A stretch of 64,000 nt of DNA from an uncultured Rhizobiaceae bacterium (GCA_947259295.1 CAMYMG010000049.1:1-64000); one strand, 5' to 3'. Positions 17,403 through 26,979 are shown, counted from the stretch's first letter. A program made the numbers and translations. The notes: generated by a model not told the origin, from the letters alone.

Positions 17403-18935
17403 ATGGCGCAAGCTGCAATAGAGCTGATCGGCATCAACAAGAGCTTCGGGACCGTCCAGGCCAATCGCGACATCAATCTCGTCATCGAGCGCGGCACGAT
17501 CCGGGGGATCGTCGGCGAGAACGGCGCCGGCAAGTCGACGCTGATGTCGATCCTCTACGGCTTCTACCAGGCCGACAGCGGCGACATTAAGGTCGACGGC
17601 AAGCCGGTCTCGATCAAGACGCCCAACGACGCCATCGCGCTCGGCATCGGCATGGTGCACCAGCATTTCATGCTGGTGCAGAATTTTACCGTCATCGAGA
17701 ACGTCATCCTCGGCGCCGAGAGCGAAGCGCTGCTCAACAAGAGCATCGCCAAGGCACGCTCGGAGCTCGAGCGGCTGGAGCGCGAATACGGGCTGGAAGT
17801 CGACCCCGACGCCGTCATCGAGGAACTGCCGGTCGGCCTGCAGCAGCGGGTCGAGATCCTCAAGGCGCTCTACCGCGGCGCCGAGATTCTCATCCTCGAC
17901 GAGCCGACCGGCGTGCTGACGCCGGCCGAGGCGGACCACCTGTTCCGCATCCTCGAACAGCTCAAGCAACAGGGCAAGACGATCGTCCTGATCACCCACA
18001 AGCTGCGCGAGATCATGGCGATCACGGACACGGTGTCGGTGATGCGGCAGGGCACCATCGTGGCGACCCGCGAAACGGCCAAGACGACGGTCGAGGAACT
18101 GGCCGAACTGATGGTCGGACGCCGCGTGCTGCTGCAGGTCGACAAGGGAGAGCCCAGGCCGGCCGAGGTCAAGCTTTCGGTCAAGGACCTGACGGTCAAG
18201 GACTCTCGCGGCGTGACGATGGTCGACAACGTGTCGTTCGACGTCCGGGCCGGCGAGATCGTCGGCATCGCGGGCGTCGCCGGCAACGGCCAGTCGGAAC
18301 TGATCGAGGCGATATCGGGCATTCGCCGCGCTGTCTCCGGCAATGTCATGCTCGACGGCAAGCCGATCGACGTCACCGGCGTCTGCGACCCCGGCGAGTT
18401 GCGCGAACGTGGCCTGGCGCATGTGCCGGAAGACCGCCATCATGTCGGCCTCGTGCTCGCCTTCGAGGAGAACGAGAACTCGATCCTCGGCTACCACGAC
18501 CAGCCGAAATATCTGAAGGGGCCGTTCCTCGACATCGACGCCATCCGCAACGATGCCCGCGAGAAGATCGAGAAATTCGACATTCGACCCGGCGACTGCC
18601 GCCTGAGGACAGCCAACTTTTCCGGCGGCAACCAGCAGAAGATCGTGCTGGCGCGGGAGATGGAGCAGAATCCGGAAGTGCTCGTCGTCGGCCAGCCGAC
18701 GCGCGGCGTCGATGTCGGCGCCATCGAGTTCATCCACAAGCAGCTGATCGCCATGCGCGACCGCGGCAAGGCGGTGCTGCTCATCTCCGTCGAGCTCGAC
18801 GAGATCCGTTCGCTGTCGGACCGCATCCTGGTGATGTTCGACGGTCGCATCGTAGGCGAGCGCGGACCCGAGGCGACCGAGGGAGAACTCGGCCTGCTTA
18901 TGGCCGGCGTCGAGCAGCAGGAGGCCGCCGAATGA
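17403..18935 (+). CDS. Nucleoside ABC transporter, double ATP-binding protein
   Basis: The 510 aa protein has two fused ABC domains as in sugar and nucleoside importers. The first has Walker A G-E-N-G-A-G-K-S-T near 38-46, the Q-loop with M-V-H-Q-H-F-M-L, and L-I-L-D-E-P-T. The second has a degenerate Walker A (G-V-A-G-N-G-Q-S-E near 296) but a clear F-S-G-G-N-Q-Q-K signature near 402, the usual asymmetry of this family. It energises uptake through the permeases at 19480 and 20621. Its last codons overlap the following hydrolase-like gene by four bases. Confidence 0.95.
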   Translation: MAQAAIELIGINKSFGTVQANRDINLVIERGTIRGIVGENGAGKSTLMSILYGFYQADSGDIKVDGKPVSIKTPNDAIALGIGMVHQHFMLVQNFTVIENVILGAESEALLNKSIAKARSELERLEREYGLEVDPDAVIEELPVGLQQRVEILKALYRGAEILILDEPTGVLTPAEADHLFRILEQLKQQGKTIVLITHKLREIMAITDTVSVMRQGTIVATRETAKTTVEELAELMVGRRVLLQVDKGEPRPAEVKLSVKDLTVKDSRGVTMVDNVSFDVRAGEIVGIAGVAGNGQSELIEAISGIRRAVSGNVMLDGKPIDVTGVCDPGELRERGLAHVPEDRHHVGLVLAFEENENSILGYHDQPKYLKGPFLDIDAIRNDAREKIEKFDIRPGDCRLRTANFSGGNQQKIVLAREMEQNPEVLVVGQPTRGVDVGAIEFIHKQLIAMRDRGKAVLLISVELDEIRSLSDRILVMFDGRIVGERGPEATEGELGLLMAGVEQQEAAE

Positions 18936-19483
18936 GGACGCCTGCTCTGATCGTGATCGATGTGCAGAAAGCCATCGACGACCCGAAATGGGGACGTCGC
19001 GGCCAGCCTGAGATGGAAGACCGCATCGGTGAACTGCTCGGCGCCTGGCGCGAGCGGCTGCTGCCGATCGTTCACATCCGCCACGATTCGACCGATGCCG
19101 CCTCGCCCTATCACCCGGGCGGCAGCGGCAACGACTTCAAGCCCGAGGTCGCGCCGCAGCCCGGCGAACCGGTCGTGGACAAGCGCACCAACAGCGCCTT
19201 CATCGGCACCGACCTGATGGACGTGCTCGACGAACTGCAGGTGGGCCAGCTCGTCGTCACCGGCGTGCTCCTGGAGAACTCCGTTGAGGCGACGGTGCGC
19301 ATGGCCGGCAATCTCGGCTTCGAGGTGGTCATCCCCGAGGACGCGGTGGCAAGCGTCGACCGCACCGACCGGCGCGGCAGGCACTGGCCGGCCGAGGACG
19401 TCCATGCGCTGACACTCGCCATCCTCGACGGCGAATACGCGCGCATTTCGGATACACGTAGCGTTATCGAGGCCCTGCCATGA
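18932..19483 (+). CDS. Isochorismatase-like cysteine-hydrolase family protein with Ser replacing the catalytic Cys
   Basis: The 183 aa protein has the isochorismatase-like fold opening A-L-I-V-I-D-V-Q-K (Asp10) and the conserved Lys in V-D-K-R-T-N-S-A-F (Lys84). The nucleophile position, normally Cys before Val in the G-V-x-x-x-x-C-V block, is Ser117, encoded by TCC at 19280-19282. Most cysteine hydrolases of this family would be inactive with this change, although true isochorismatases also lack the Cys. It overlaps the ATPase upstream and the permease downstream by four bases each, so it belongs to the transporter operon. Substrate unknown; a nucleobase or amide derivative is a guess from context. 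Confidence 0.85.
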   Translation: MRTPALIVIDVQKAIDDPKWGRRGQPEMEDRIGELLGAWRERLLPIVHIRHDSTDAASPYHPGGSGNDFKPEVAPQPGEPVVDKRTNSAFIGTDLMDVLDELQVGQLVVTGVLLENSVEATVRMAGNLGFEVVIPEDAVASVDRTDRRGRHWPAEDVHALTLAILDGEYARISDTRSVIEALP

Positions 19484-20619
19484 GCACTCCCTACGCCAAG
19501 CTGCCGGGATGGGCCGACTACGGGCTGATCCCGCTGGTCAACTTGCTCGTCGCCTTCGCGGTCGCCGGTCTCGTCGTCCTGCTGGTCGGGGAGAACCCGT
19601 TCCGCGCCGCCGTCATCCTCGTCGACGGCGCCTTCGGCAGCGGCCAGGGCATCGCCTACACGCTCTATTACGCCACCAACTTCATCTTCACCGGACTGGC
19701 GGTGGCGGTCGCGTTCCATTGCGGCCTGTTCAACATCGGCGGCGAAGGCCAGGCCTATATCGCGGGCCTCGGGGTCGGCGTCGTTTGCCTCGCCTTCGAC
19801 CATGTGCTGCCGTGGTGGCTGACCTTCCCGATCGCCATCCTGGCATCCGCCGCCGTCGGCGCGCTCTGGGCCCTGATCCCCGCCTACCTGCAGGCCAAGC
19901 GCGGCTCGCACATCGTCATCACCACCATCATGTTCAACTTCATCGCCGCCAGTGCCATGGTCTATCTGCTGGTCGGACCGCTGAAGCCCAGAGGCGCCAT
20001 GGCGCCGCAGACACGCCAGCTTGCCGAGGGCGCGCAGTTGCCGAAGATCGGCTTCCTGCTCGAGCCTTTCGGCCTGACGGTACGGCCGTCGGTTCCCTTC
20101 AACCTGTCCTTCATCCTGGCCCTCGTGATGGCCGTCGTCGTCTGGGCGATCATCTGGCGCACCAAGCTCGGCTACGAGATCCGCACCTACGGTTTCAGTC
20201 CCAAGGCGGCGCGCTACGCCGGCATTTCGGAAACGCGCATCATCATCATCACGATGATGATTTCCGGCGCGCTCGCCGGCATGATGGCGCTGAACCCCAT
20301 CATGGGCGACCAGCACAATGTCTCGCTCGACTTCGTGTCGGGCGCCGGCTTCGTCGGCATCGCGGTCGCGCTGATGGGGCGCTCGCATCCGGCCGGCATC
20401 GTGCCGGCCGCCATCCTGTTCGGCATGCTCTACCAGGGCGGCGCCGAACTCGCCTTCGAGATGCCGGCGATCTCCCGCGACATGATCGTCATCATCCAGG
20501 GCCTGGTAATCCTGTTTGCCGGCGCGCTCGAACATCTGTTCAGGCCGACCGTGCAGACTCTGTTTGCCAGCCTCAGTCCCCGTTCGGTCAGCATGGCCGC
20601 AAAAGGGGAGCGCGCCTGA
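19480..20619 (+). CDS. Nucleoside ABC transporter permease 1
   Basis: The 379 aa product is a BPD_transp_2 inner-membrane permease with about ten hydrophobic segments and the family block H-C-G-L-F-N-I-G-G-E-G-Q near residue 80. It pairs with the second permease to form the channel for the BMP-type importer. The start overlaps the preceding gene (ATGA), and the next permease starts one base after its stop, indicating a tight operon. A membrane-spanning core with long periplasmic loop near 165-210 is visible. Confidence 0.94.
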   Translation: MSTPYAKLPGWADYGLIPLVNLLVAFAVAGLVVLLVGENPFRAAVILVDGAFGSGQGIAYTLYYATNFIFTGLAVAVAFHCGLFNIGGEGQAYIAGLGVGVVCLAFDHVLPWWLTFPIAILASAAVGALWALIPAYLQAKRGSHIVITTIMFNFIAASAMVYLLVGPLKPRGAMAPQTRQLAEGAQLPKIGFLLEPFGLTVRPSVPFNLSFILALVMAVVVWAIIWRTKLGYEIRTYGFSPKAARYAGISETRIIIITMMISGALAGMMALNPIMGDQHNVSLDFVSGAGFVGIAVALMGRSHPAGIVPAAILFGMLYQGGAELAFEMPAISRDMIVIIQGLVILFAGALEHLFRPTVQTLFASLSPRSVSMAAKGERA

Positions 20620-20620
20620 C

Positions 20621-21592
20621 ATGGAATTCGTCGATACCGTCATCAACATCCTGAATTCGACCATCCGCGTTTCGGTACCGCTGCTGCTCGCCTGCCTGGC
20701 CGGTCTCTATTCCGAGCGGTCCGGCGTGTTCGACATCGGCCTGGAGGGCAAGATGCTGGCCGGCGCCTTCGCCGGCGCCGCGGCCGCCGCGGTCTTCCAG
20801 TCGGCCTGGATCGGGCTTGGCATCGGGATGCTCATATCGGTGATGCTGTCGCTGGTACACGGCTTCGCCTCGATCACCCATCGCGGCAACCAGATCGTCT
20901 CGGGCGTCGCGATCAACTTCATCGCCGCCGGCTCGACCATCATCCTCGGCCAGGCCTGGTTCAACCAGGGCGGCCGCACGCCATCCCTGCCGCCCGAGGC
21001 GCGCTTCGGCTCGATCGAGCTTCCCGGCGCCGATGCCCTGCGCGACGTCCCGGTGATCGGCCAGCTCTATTCCGGCCTCTTGTCGGGCCACAGCCTGCTT
21101 GCCTATGTCGCCTTCCTGGCGGTGCCCTTCACCTGGTGGGTGCTGTTCAGGACCCGCTTCGGCCTCAGACTGCGGGCGGTCGGGGAAAACCCTGCGGCGG
21201 TCGACACGGCGGGCATCTCAGTCGCCTGGCTGCGCTACCGCGCGGTCATCTGCACGGGCGTGCTGACCGGCGTTGCCGGCTGCTACATGGCGCTTTCGCA
21301 GAATGCCGGCTTCGTCAAGGACATGACCGCCGGACGCGGCTACATCGCGCTCGCCGCGCTGATCTTCGCCAAATGGAAACCTGTACCGGCGATGTTCGCC
21401 TGCCTGCTCTTCGGATTCCTCGACGCGCTGTCGATCCGGTTGCAGGGCACGCCGCTGCCGCTGATCGGCAGGGTGCCGGTCCAGCTGATGCAGGCGCTGC
21501 CCTACATTCTCACCGTCATCCTGCTTGCCGGCTTCATCGGCAAGGCCATTCCGCCGCGCGCCGGCGGCGTGCCCTATGTGAAAGAACGATAG
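20621..21592 (+). CDS. Nucleoside ABC transporter permease 2
   Basis: The 323 aa product is the second BPD_transp_2 permease. It shows the family signature L-Y-S-E-R-S-G-V-F-D-I-G-L-E-G-K-M near residue 29 and alternating hydrophobic helices through the protein. The ATG at 20621 is one base after the preceding stop; the longer frame upstream lies inside permease 1 and is rejected. Cytidine deaminase follows two bases after its stop, linking import to salvage. Confidence 0.95.
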   Translation: MEFVDTVINILNSTIRVSVPLLLACLAGLYSERSGVFDIGLEGKMLAGAFAGAAAAAVFQSAWIGLGIGMLISVMLSLVHGFASITHRGNQIVSGVAINFIAAGSTIILGQAWFNQGGRTPSLPPEARFGSIELPGADALRDVPVIGQLYSGLLSGHSLLAYVAFLAVPFTWWVLFRTRFGLRLRAVGENPAAVDTAGISVAWLRYRAVICTGVLTGVAGCYMALSQNAGFVKDMTAGRGYIALAALIFAKWKPVPAMFACLLFGFLDALSIRLQGTPLPLIGRVPVQLMQALPYILTVILLAGFIGKAIPPRAGGVPYVKER

Positions 21593-21594
21593 TC

Positions 21595-21987
21595 ATGGCC
21601 CACGACCTGTTTCTCGCGGCGCAGGCCGCGATGGCAAAAGCCTATGCGCCCTATTCGAAGTTTCCCGTCGGCGCGGCGATCCGCACGATCGACGGAAAGA
21701 TTTACGCCGGCGCCAATATCGAGGTCGCCTCCTATCCCGAGGGATGGTGCGCCGAAACCACCGCACTCGGCCATTACATCATGGGCGGCGGCGGCGAGAT
21801 CGCCGAGATCGCGGTGGTCGCCGAGCGCATGGCCAGGGTAACGCCATGCGGCGGTTGCCGGCAGCGGCTCGCCGAATTTGCCGGGCCCGACACCAGGCTC
21901 TTCCTGTGCGACGACAGCGGCGTCGTCGAGACCACCACGATGGGCCAGATGCTGCCCTACGGCTTTGCCGGAGACATCCTGAAATGA
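21595..21987 (+). CDS. cdd: Cytidine deaminase
   Basis: Converts (deoxy)cytidine to (deoxy)uridine. The 130 aa protein has the homotetrameric zinc-site layout: C-A-E at 52-54, with Glu54 as proton shuttle, and P-C-G-G-C at 84-88, giving Cys52, Cys85 and Cys88 as zinc ligands. The N-terminal Y-A-P-Y-S-K-F-P-V-G-A-A block binds substrate. Length is typical. The stop overlaps the next start (ATGA), so it is translated with the phosphorylase. Confidence 0.95.
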   Translation: MAHDLFLAAQAAMAKAYAPYSKFPVGAAIRTIDGKIYAGANIEVASYPEGWCAETTALGHYIMGGGGEIAEIAVVAERMARVTPCGGCRQRLAEFAGPDTRLFLCDDSGVVETTTMGQMLPYGFAGDILK

Positions 21988-22790
21988 AGAATGCAGTCGA
22001 CCGACTGGTGGAGAAACTGGGCGGCCTGAAGCCTGAAGCCGCGATCGTGCTGGGGTCGGGCCTCGGCCCGCTGGCCGACGAGGTGGAAGACGCCATCCGC
22101 ATTCCCTATGGCGAGCTGCCGGGCTTTCCGGCGAGCGGCGTGACCGGGCATGCGGGAGAGATCGTTGCGGGCAGCTTCGCCGGCCGGCCGATCCTGCTGC
22201 TCGCCGGCCGGGCACACTACTATGAGCATGGCGATGCCGCCGCGATGCGGCCTGCCCTGGAGGTGCTGGCCGGCATCGGCGTCGAGAAGCTCATCCTGAC
22301 CAATGCGGCGGGTTCGCTCAATCCCGACATGCCGGCCGGATCGGTGATGCTGATCACCGACCACATCAACTTTTCGGGCGGCAACCCGCTGTTCGGCGAA
22401 CCGAGCGACCGGCGCTTCGTCGGCCTGACCGAAGCCTATGACGCGGGTATGCGCCAGGCGCTGGAGAAGGCCGCACTTGCCACCGGCACGACGCTGCACA
22501 AGGGCGTCTACATGTGGTTTTCCGGACCGTCCTTCGAAACGCCTGCCGAGATCCGCATGGCGCGGGTCATGGGTGCCGATGCCGTCGGCATGTCGACGGT
22601 TCCCGAAGTCATCATCGCGCGGTTTCTCGGGTTGCGCGTCGTTGCCTGCTCGGTCATTACCAATCTCGCCGCCGGCATGACCGGAGGCGAGCTGTCGCAT
22701 CAGGAAACCAAGGACATCGCGCCACTCGGAGGCGCGCAACTGTCCCGGATTTTCAGACACGCGCTGAGCGAGGGATTGCTGGATGGCTGA
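21984..22790 (+). CDS. Purine nucleoside phosphorylase (trimeric, inosine/guanosine type)
   Basis: Splits purine nucleosides into base and ribose-1-phosphate. The 268 aa protein has the phosphate-binding G-S-G-L-G-P-L near residue 23, the G-R-x-H-Y-Y-E block near 74, T-N-A-A-G-S-L near 108 and the V-G-M-S-T-V-P-E active-site segment near 195, which together mark the trimeric class rather than the hexameric DeoD class. It overlaps cdd by four bases and is followed by thymidine phosphorylase. Confidence 0.94.
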   Translation: MKNAVDRLVEKLGGLKPEAAIVLGSGLGPLADEVEDAIRIPYGELPGFPASGVTGHAGEIVAGSFAGRPILLLAGRAHYYEHGDAAAMRPALEVLAGIGVEKLILTNAAGSLNPDMPAGSVMLITDHINFSGGNPLFGEPSDRRFVGLTEAYDAGMRQALEKAALATGTTLHKGVYMWFSGPSFETPAEIRMARVMGADAVGMSTVPEVIIARFLGLRVVACSVITNLAAGMTGGELSHQETKDIAPLGGAQLSRIFRHALSEGLLDG

Positions 22791-22828
22791 CTTGATCCCC
22801 AGTCCGACCCGGAGGCGCAGATAGCCCC

Positions 22829-24148
22829 ATGCTGCCGCAGGAAATCATCCGCCGGAAGCGGGACGGCAAGTCCCTCACCGGCGAGGACATCGCCGCCTTC
22901 GTCGGCGGCATTGCCACCGGCAAGGTGTCGGAAGGCCAGGTCGCAGCCCTCGCCATGGCCGTCTTCTTCAAGGGCATGTCGCGCGACGAAGCGGTCGCGC
23001 TGACGCTCGCCATGCGCGATTCCGGCGAAGTTCTCGACTGGTCGGACCTGCCGGGTCCGGTGACCGACAAGCACTCGACAGGCGGCGTCGGCGACAACGT
23101 CTCCCTGATGCTGGCACCGATCGTCGCCGCCTGCGGCGCCTATGTTCCGATGATCTCGGGGCGAGGCCTCGGCCACACCGGCGGCACGCTGGACAAGATG
23201 GACGCCATCCCGGGCTATGTCAGCCAGCCCGACAACAAGCTGTTCCGCAAGGCCGTGCTCGAGTCCGGCTGCGCCATCATCGGCCAGACCGCCGCGCTGG
23301 CGCCGGCCGACAAGCGCTTCTATGCAATCCGTGACGTGACGGCGACGGTCGAATCGATCCCGCTGATCACCGCCTCGATCCTGTCGAAGAAACTCGCCGC
23401 CGGCCTGCAATCGCTGGTACTCGACGTGAAGGTCGGCAACGGCGCCTTCATGACCAGGGGCCGCGACGCGGCCGCCCTGGCCACGAGCCTCGTGGAAGTC
23501 GCCAACGGCGCCGGTATGCCGACATCGGCGCTGATCACCAGCATGAACGAGCCGCTGGCCTCAGCCGCCGGCAATGCCGTCGAGGTGCGCAACGCGGTCG
23601 ATTTCCTCACCGGGCGCCGCCGCGACAAGCGGCTGCTCGAGGTCACGCTGGCGCTCGCCGCCGACATGCTGGTGGCTGCCGGCCTTGCCGGCTCGAACAA
23701 GGAAGGCCTGTTGCGCGCCGGGGATGCGCTGGACTCCGGGCGAGCGGCCGAGACGTTCGAGCGCATGGTTTCGCTGCTTGGCGGGCCTGCGAACTTCGTC
23801 GAGAATGTTGCCAGCTATCTGCCCGCCGCGCCGGTCGAGAAGGCGGTGATCGCTGACCGTGCGGGCTTTGTCTCCGGCATCGAAACGCGCGACATAGGGC
23901 TGGCGGTGGTCGCGCTCGGCGGCGGCCGCTCCGCGCCCGACGATACCATCGACCACGCCGTGGGCATCACCGGGCTGGCCCCCCTCGGCGCCGAGGTCGT
24001 GAGGGGCGAGGCTCTGGCTATAGTGCACGCGCGCTCCGAAGCAGAAGCATCGAAGGCGGCCGAAACCATCCGTGCCGCCTATTCCACGGCCGAAACGCGC
24101 CCCGCTCCCCGCAAGGCGGTGGTCCGCCGTATCGCGCCGACGGTTTGA
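22829..24148 (+). CDS. deoA: Thymidine phosphorylase
   Basis: Cleaves thymidine and deoxyuridine to base and deoxyribose-1-phosphate. The 439 aa protein has the family signature with K-H-S-T-G-G-V-G-D-N at 81-90, S-G-R-G-L-G-H-T-G-G-T-L-D-K near 111-124 and the S-K-K-x-A-A-G segment near 188. Length is typical. It starts 38 bases after the phosphorylase stop, with GGAGG in the gap, and ends the uptake and salvage transcript; the next gene is convergent. Confidence 0.96.
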   Translation: MLPQEIIRRKRDGKSLTGEDIAAFVGGIATGKVSEGQVAALAMAVFFKGMSRDEAVALTLAMRDSGEVLDWSDLPGPVTDKHSTGGVGDNVSLMLAPIVAACGAYVPMISGRGLGHTGGTLDKMDAIPGYVSQPDNKLFRKAVLESGCAIIGQTAALAPADKRFYAIRDVTATVESIPLITASILSKKLAAGLQSLVLDVKVGNGAFMTRGRDAAALATSLVEVANGAGMPTSALITSMNEPLASAAGNAVEVRNAVDFLTGRRRDKRLLEVTLALAADMLVAAGLAGSNKEGLLRAGDALDSGRAAETFERMVSLLGGPANFVENVASYLPAAPVEKAVIADRAGFVSGIETRDIGLAVVALGGGRSAPDDTIDHAVGITGLAPLGAEVVRGEALAIVHARSEAEASKAAETIRAAYSTAETRPAPRKAVVRRIAPTV

Positions 24149-24159
24149 GCAGTCCTCGG

Positions 24160-25374
24160 TCAAAGCGCTGCCTTCGCGGGCCGCGGCGCCAGGGCAAACA
24201 CCATCGCCGCCGCGACGAGCGTCGTTGCGGAACAATAGATGAAGACACTCGTCACGCCGGAATGGTCGACCAGCAGGCCGCCGGACACGGCACCGACCGC
24301 TATTGCGATCTGGAACATGGCGACCATCAGGCCGCCCGCACTCTCGGCCTGGGCTGGGGCTGCGCGCACCATCCAGGTCTGGACGCTGACCGGCACCGCG
24401 CCGAAGGCGAAGCCCCAGGCCGCGACCGCAGCAGCGGCAACGATCGGCGAAGCGCCGAACAGCACCAGAAACAGGGTCGTGACGGAAATCAAAAGCGGTG
24501 CCAGCGCGACGGCGGCCCTCAGGCTGCGCTCGACCAGGAAAGCGCCGGCAAAGTTGCCGAGGAAGCCGGCGGTGCCATAGGCGAGCAGGACCAGCGATAT
24601 CATCTCGATGTCGAGATCTGGGACATTCTCGAGAAACACCCGCACATAGGTGAAGCCCGCGAAATGACCCGAGACGGCGAGCAGGATCAGCAGCAGTCCG
24701 ATCCTGATCAGCGGGTTTCTGGCCACGGCAAAAAGCGTCCGCAGGCTGGCTGCGCCATCCGACGGCATCTTCGGCAGGGACACTGCCTGTACCACCAGCG
24801 TGAGCACGCCGACTGCGGCGGCGATCATGAAGGCCGTGCGCCAGCCCCATAGCTCGCCCACATAGGCTCCGATCGGCGCTGCGCAGACCGTCGCCACCGA
24901 CACGCCCGTCAGGATCAACGACATCGCCCGCGGAAACAGGCGTGACGGAACGAGACGCATCGTCACGGCCGCCGACATCGACCAGAAACCGCCGAGCGCG
25001 ATGCCGAGCACGACCCTGGCGGACAGAAGCATGGGCAACGACCAGGCAAGCGCGGCCATCAGGTTGGAGGAAATGAGAAGAAAGGTCAGGCCCCACATCA
25101 CGACGCGTCGATCGAACCGGCGGGTGACGATGGCCATGCTTGGCGCCGCAATCGCGCCAACGATAGCGGTTGCAGTAACCGCCTGTCCCGCCGCACCTTC
25201 CGAGACACCGAGATCCCGTGCCATCGAGGTGAGAAGGCTGGCCGGGAGAAACTCGGCCGTCACGAGCCCAAAGACCCCGAGTGTCAACGACGACACGGCA
25301 ATCCAGGCGGGCGCCGCTTCGCCGCGAAGCAGGTCTTCAGATGGAGAATATGTCTCTTCCGAAACAGTTTGCAT
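24160..25374 (-). CDS. MFS transporter, purine/arabinose-efflux-like
   Basis: The 404 aa product has twelve predicted membrane helices and the Major Facilitator pattern of the AraJ/NepI-like drug and nucleoside exporters (R-V-V-L-G-I-A-L-G-G-F-W-S near helix 4; T-R-R-F-D-R-R between helices 2 and 3). An upstream extension to 25416 exists, but the ATG at 25374 gives the usual N-terminus. Its divergent AraC neighbour probably regulates it. Context suggests nucleosides or related metabolites as substrates, but specificity cannot be read from sequence. Confidence 0.88.
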   Translation of the reverse strand: MQTVSEETYSPSEDLLRGEAAPAWIAVSSLTLGVFGLVTAEFLPASLLTSMARDLGVSEGAAGQAVTATAIVGAIAAPSMAIVTRRFDRRVVMWGLTFLLISSNLMAALAWSLPMLLSARVVLGIALGGFWSMSAAVTMRLVPSRLFPRAMSLILTGVSVATVCAAPIGAYVGELWGWRTAFMIAAAVGVLTLVVQAVSLPKMPSDGAASLRTLFAVARNPLIRIGLLLILLAVSGHFAGFTYVRVFLENVPDLDIEMISLVLLAYGTAGFLGNFAGAFLVERSLRAAVALAPLLISVTTLFLVLFGASPIVAAAAVAAWGFAFGAVPVSVQTWMVRAAPAQAESAGGLMVAMFQIAIAVGAVSGGLLVDHSGVTSVFIYCSATTLVAAAMVFALAPRPAKAAL

Positions 25375-25445
25375 GATGTCGAACTCCCGTTGTGCAGCGC
25401 AAGATGGGCGTGACATTTTGGAGTTTCCATGCTAGAAAACCCATC

Positions 25446-26471
25446 ATGCATGACAATTCGTCCAAAATTCCGGTGACGGGCGATCCGCTTACGGACATCC
25501 TGCGCGGCCTGCGTCTCGACGGGGCCGAGTACGGACGCTGCGAGCTGCGTGAGCCCTGGGGGGTTTCCTTTGCCGCGGGGACGGCAGCCCGGTTCCACTA
25601 TATCGGCAACAGGAACTGCTGGCTCTTGCAGCCCGACGGCGAATGGGTCGAGCTGGAAGCCGGCGATGCTGTTCTGTTGCCCCGTGGCGGGGCTCATTCC
25701 CTCGCGAGTGCGCCCGGCGTGCCGACGTCGCCGATCGAACGCCACGAGGTCGAGGAGGTCTGCCGAGACGTCTACTGCATGAAGAATGAAGGGCGGCGTC
25801 CCGCGACGTTGCTGTTTTGCGCCACGATGCACTTCAACATCGATAGATTGCACCCGCTGCTTGGCATGATGCCCGACGTGATGCGCGCGCAGGAGCTGGA
25901 GGTTTACGAGCCAGGCATTCCGCATCTGCTGGAGGCAATGGCGCGCGAGGTGACCATGGTGAGGGTGGGCTCGGGCGGCATCCTGGCACGGCTTGCGGAC
26001 GTGCTGGCCGCCACGGTCATCCGCTCATGGGTGGAACGCGGCTGCGGCGATTCGGCGGGCTGGATCGGAGCGGTTCGCGATCGCGATATCGGCCGCGTGC
26101 TCGCGGCGATCCATCTCAGTCCGGAGAGCGACTGGACCGTCGAATCGCTCGCGCGGGTGATGGGCGCCTCGCGCTCGGGCTTCGCCGAACGCTTCGCTGA
26201 AATCGTCGGTCAGCCGCCGCTGAAATACGTCACCCAGGTCCGCATGCACCAGGCCCGGCAATGGCTCGAACGCGATCGCATGAGGATCTCGGTCATCGCA
26301 GCCCGGTTGGGATATGAGTCCGAAGCATCATTCAGTCGTGCCTTCAAGCGTGTGATCGGCGAGCCGCCCAGCCGCTTCCGCGGCAGCGAAGCCGCGTCTC
26401 TCGACCAAGGCGAGGCTACTGGACCAGCAGCAGTTCGCCGTCTTCGACCTGGTATTTCGCCAGCCGGTTGA
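25446..26471 (+). CDS. AraC-family transcriptional regulator with N-terminal cupin domain
   Basis: The 341 aa protein has a Cupin_6-type sensor domain (residues about 10-190) and a C-terminal AraC double helix-turn-helix (about 215-315) with the diagnostic ending A-x-x-L-G-Y-E-S-E-A-S-F-S-R-A-F-K-R. The ATG at 25446 is adopted; earlier in-frame codons reach into the divergent promoter. It is transcribed away from the MFS gene with 71 bases between starts, the usual arrangement of a regulator and its transporter target. Its last 56 bases overlap the convergent protease gene, and that tail has no family character. Confidence 0.9.
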   Translation: MHDNSSKIPVTGDPLTDILRGLRLDGAEYGRCELREPWGVSFAAGTAARFHYIGNRNCWLLQPDGEWVELEAGDAVLLPRGGAHSLASAPGVPTSPIERHEVEEVCRDVYCMKNEGRRPATLLFCATMHFNIDRLHPLLGMMPDVMRAQELEVYEPGIPHLLEAMAREVTMVRVGSGGILARLADVLAATVIRSWVERGCGDSAGWIGAVRDRDIGRVLAAIHLSPESDWTVESLARVMGASRSGFAERFAEIVGQPPLKYVTQVRMHQARQWLERDRMRISVIAARLGYESEASFSRAFKRVIGEPPSRFRGSEAASLDQGEATGPAAVRRLRPGISPAG

Positions 26472-26979
26472 GAAAACTCGCGCCGATCAGCGTGCCCGAC
26501 AGTGCCGAATCCTCGAGTACCACGGCGTTCACATTGTCGATGGTGATGCGGCCGATCTGGAGCCGGTCGATCACCGCGCCGGCGGCGCGCGTCCTGCCGT
26601 TGGCCGTGTTGACCGTGAATTTGAAGTCCTGCTCCGTCAGCGAAATGCCGATGCGCTTGGCCGTCGACCGGTTGATGGCAACCAGCGTTGCGCCGGTATC
26701 GACGATGGCCGGCACCCGCCGCCCGTTGAGGCTGAACTCGGCGTTGAAATGCCCATGCGGGCCGACCCGGATCTCGACCTTGCGGCCGCGCGGCTTTTCT
26801 CGCAACGGTTCCATCGGGCTCACGACGTTGAGCTCCACCCGCGACATCTCCGAGATTGCATCGCCCTCGACCGCCGACCTCAGCAGACGTTGGAAGACTT
26901 CGGGATTGGACTGGTAGAGTATCGGCACCGATGCCGAAGAGCCGGCGCAGACGCCCAGGATCAAAAGCTTGCGCAGCAT
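26416..26979 (-). CDS. Retroviral-type aspartic protease (TIGR02281-like clan AA)
   Basis: The 187 aa protein has an N-terminal hydrophobic anchor (residues 4-20) and a C-terminal pepsin/retropepsin half-domain with the active motif I-V-D-T-G-A-T near residue 91 and a hydrophobic L-I-G-A-S-F-L-N flap-side block near 165. Such alphaproteobacterial proteins act as dimers at the membrane or in the periplasm; their substrates are mostly unknown. It overlaps the 3' end of the AraC gene on the opposite strand by 56 bases. Confidence 0.88.
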   Translation of the reverse strand: MLRKLLILGVCAGSSASVPILYQSNPEVFQRLLRSAVEGDAISEMSRVELNVVSPMEPLREKPRGRKVEIRVGPHGHFNAEFSLNGRRVPAIVDTGATLVAINRSTAKRIGISLTEQDFKFTVNTANGRTRAAGAVIDRLQIGRITIDNVNAVVLEDSALSGTLIGASFLNRLAKYQVEDGELLLVQ

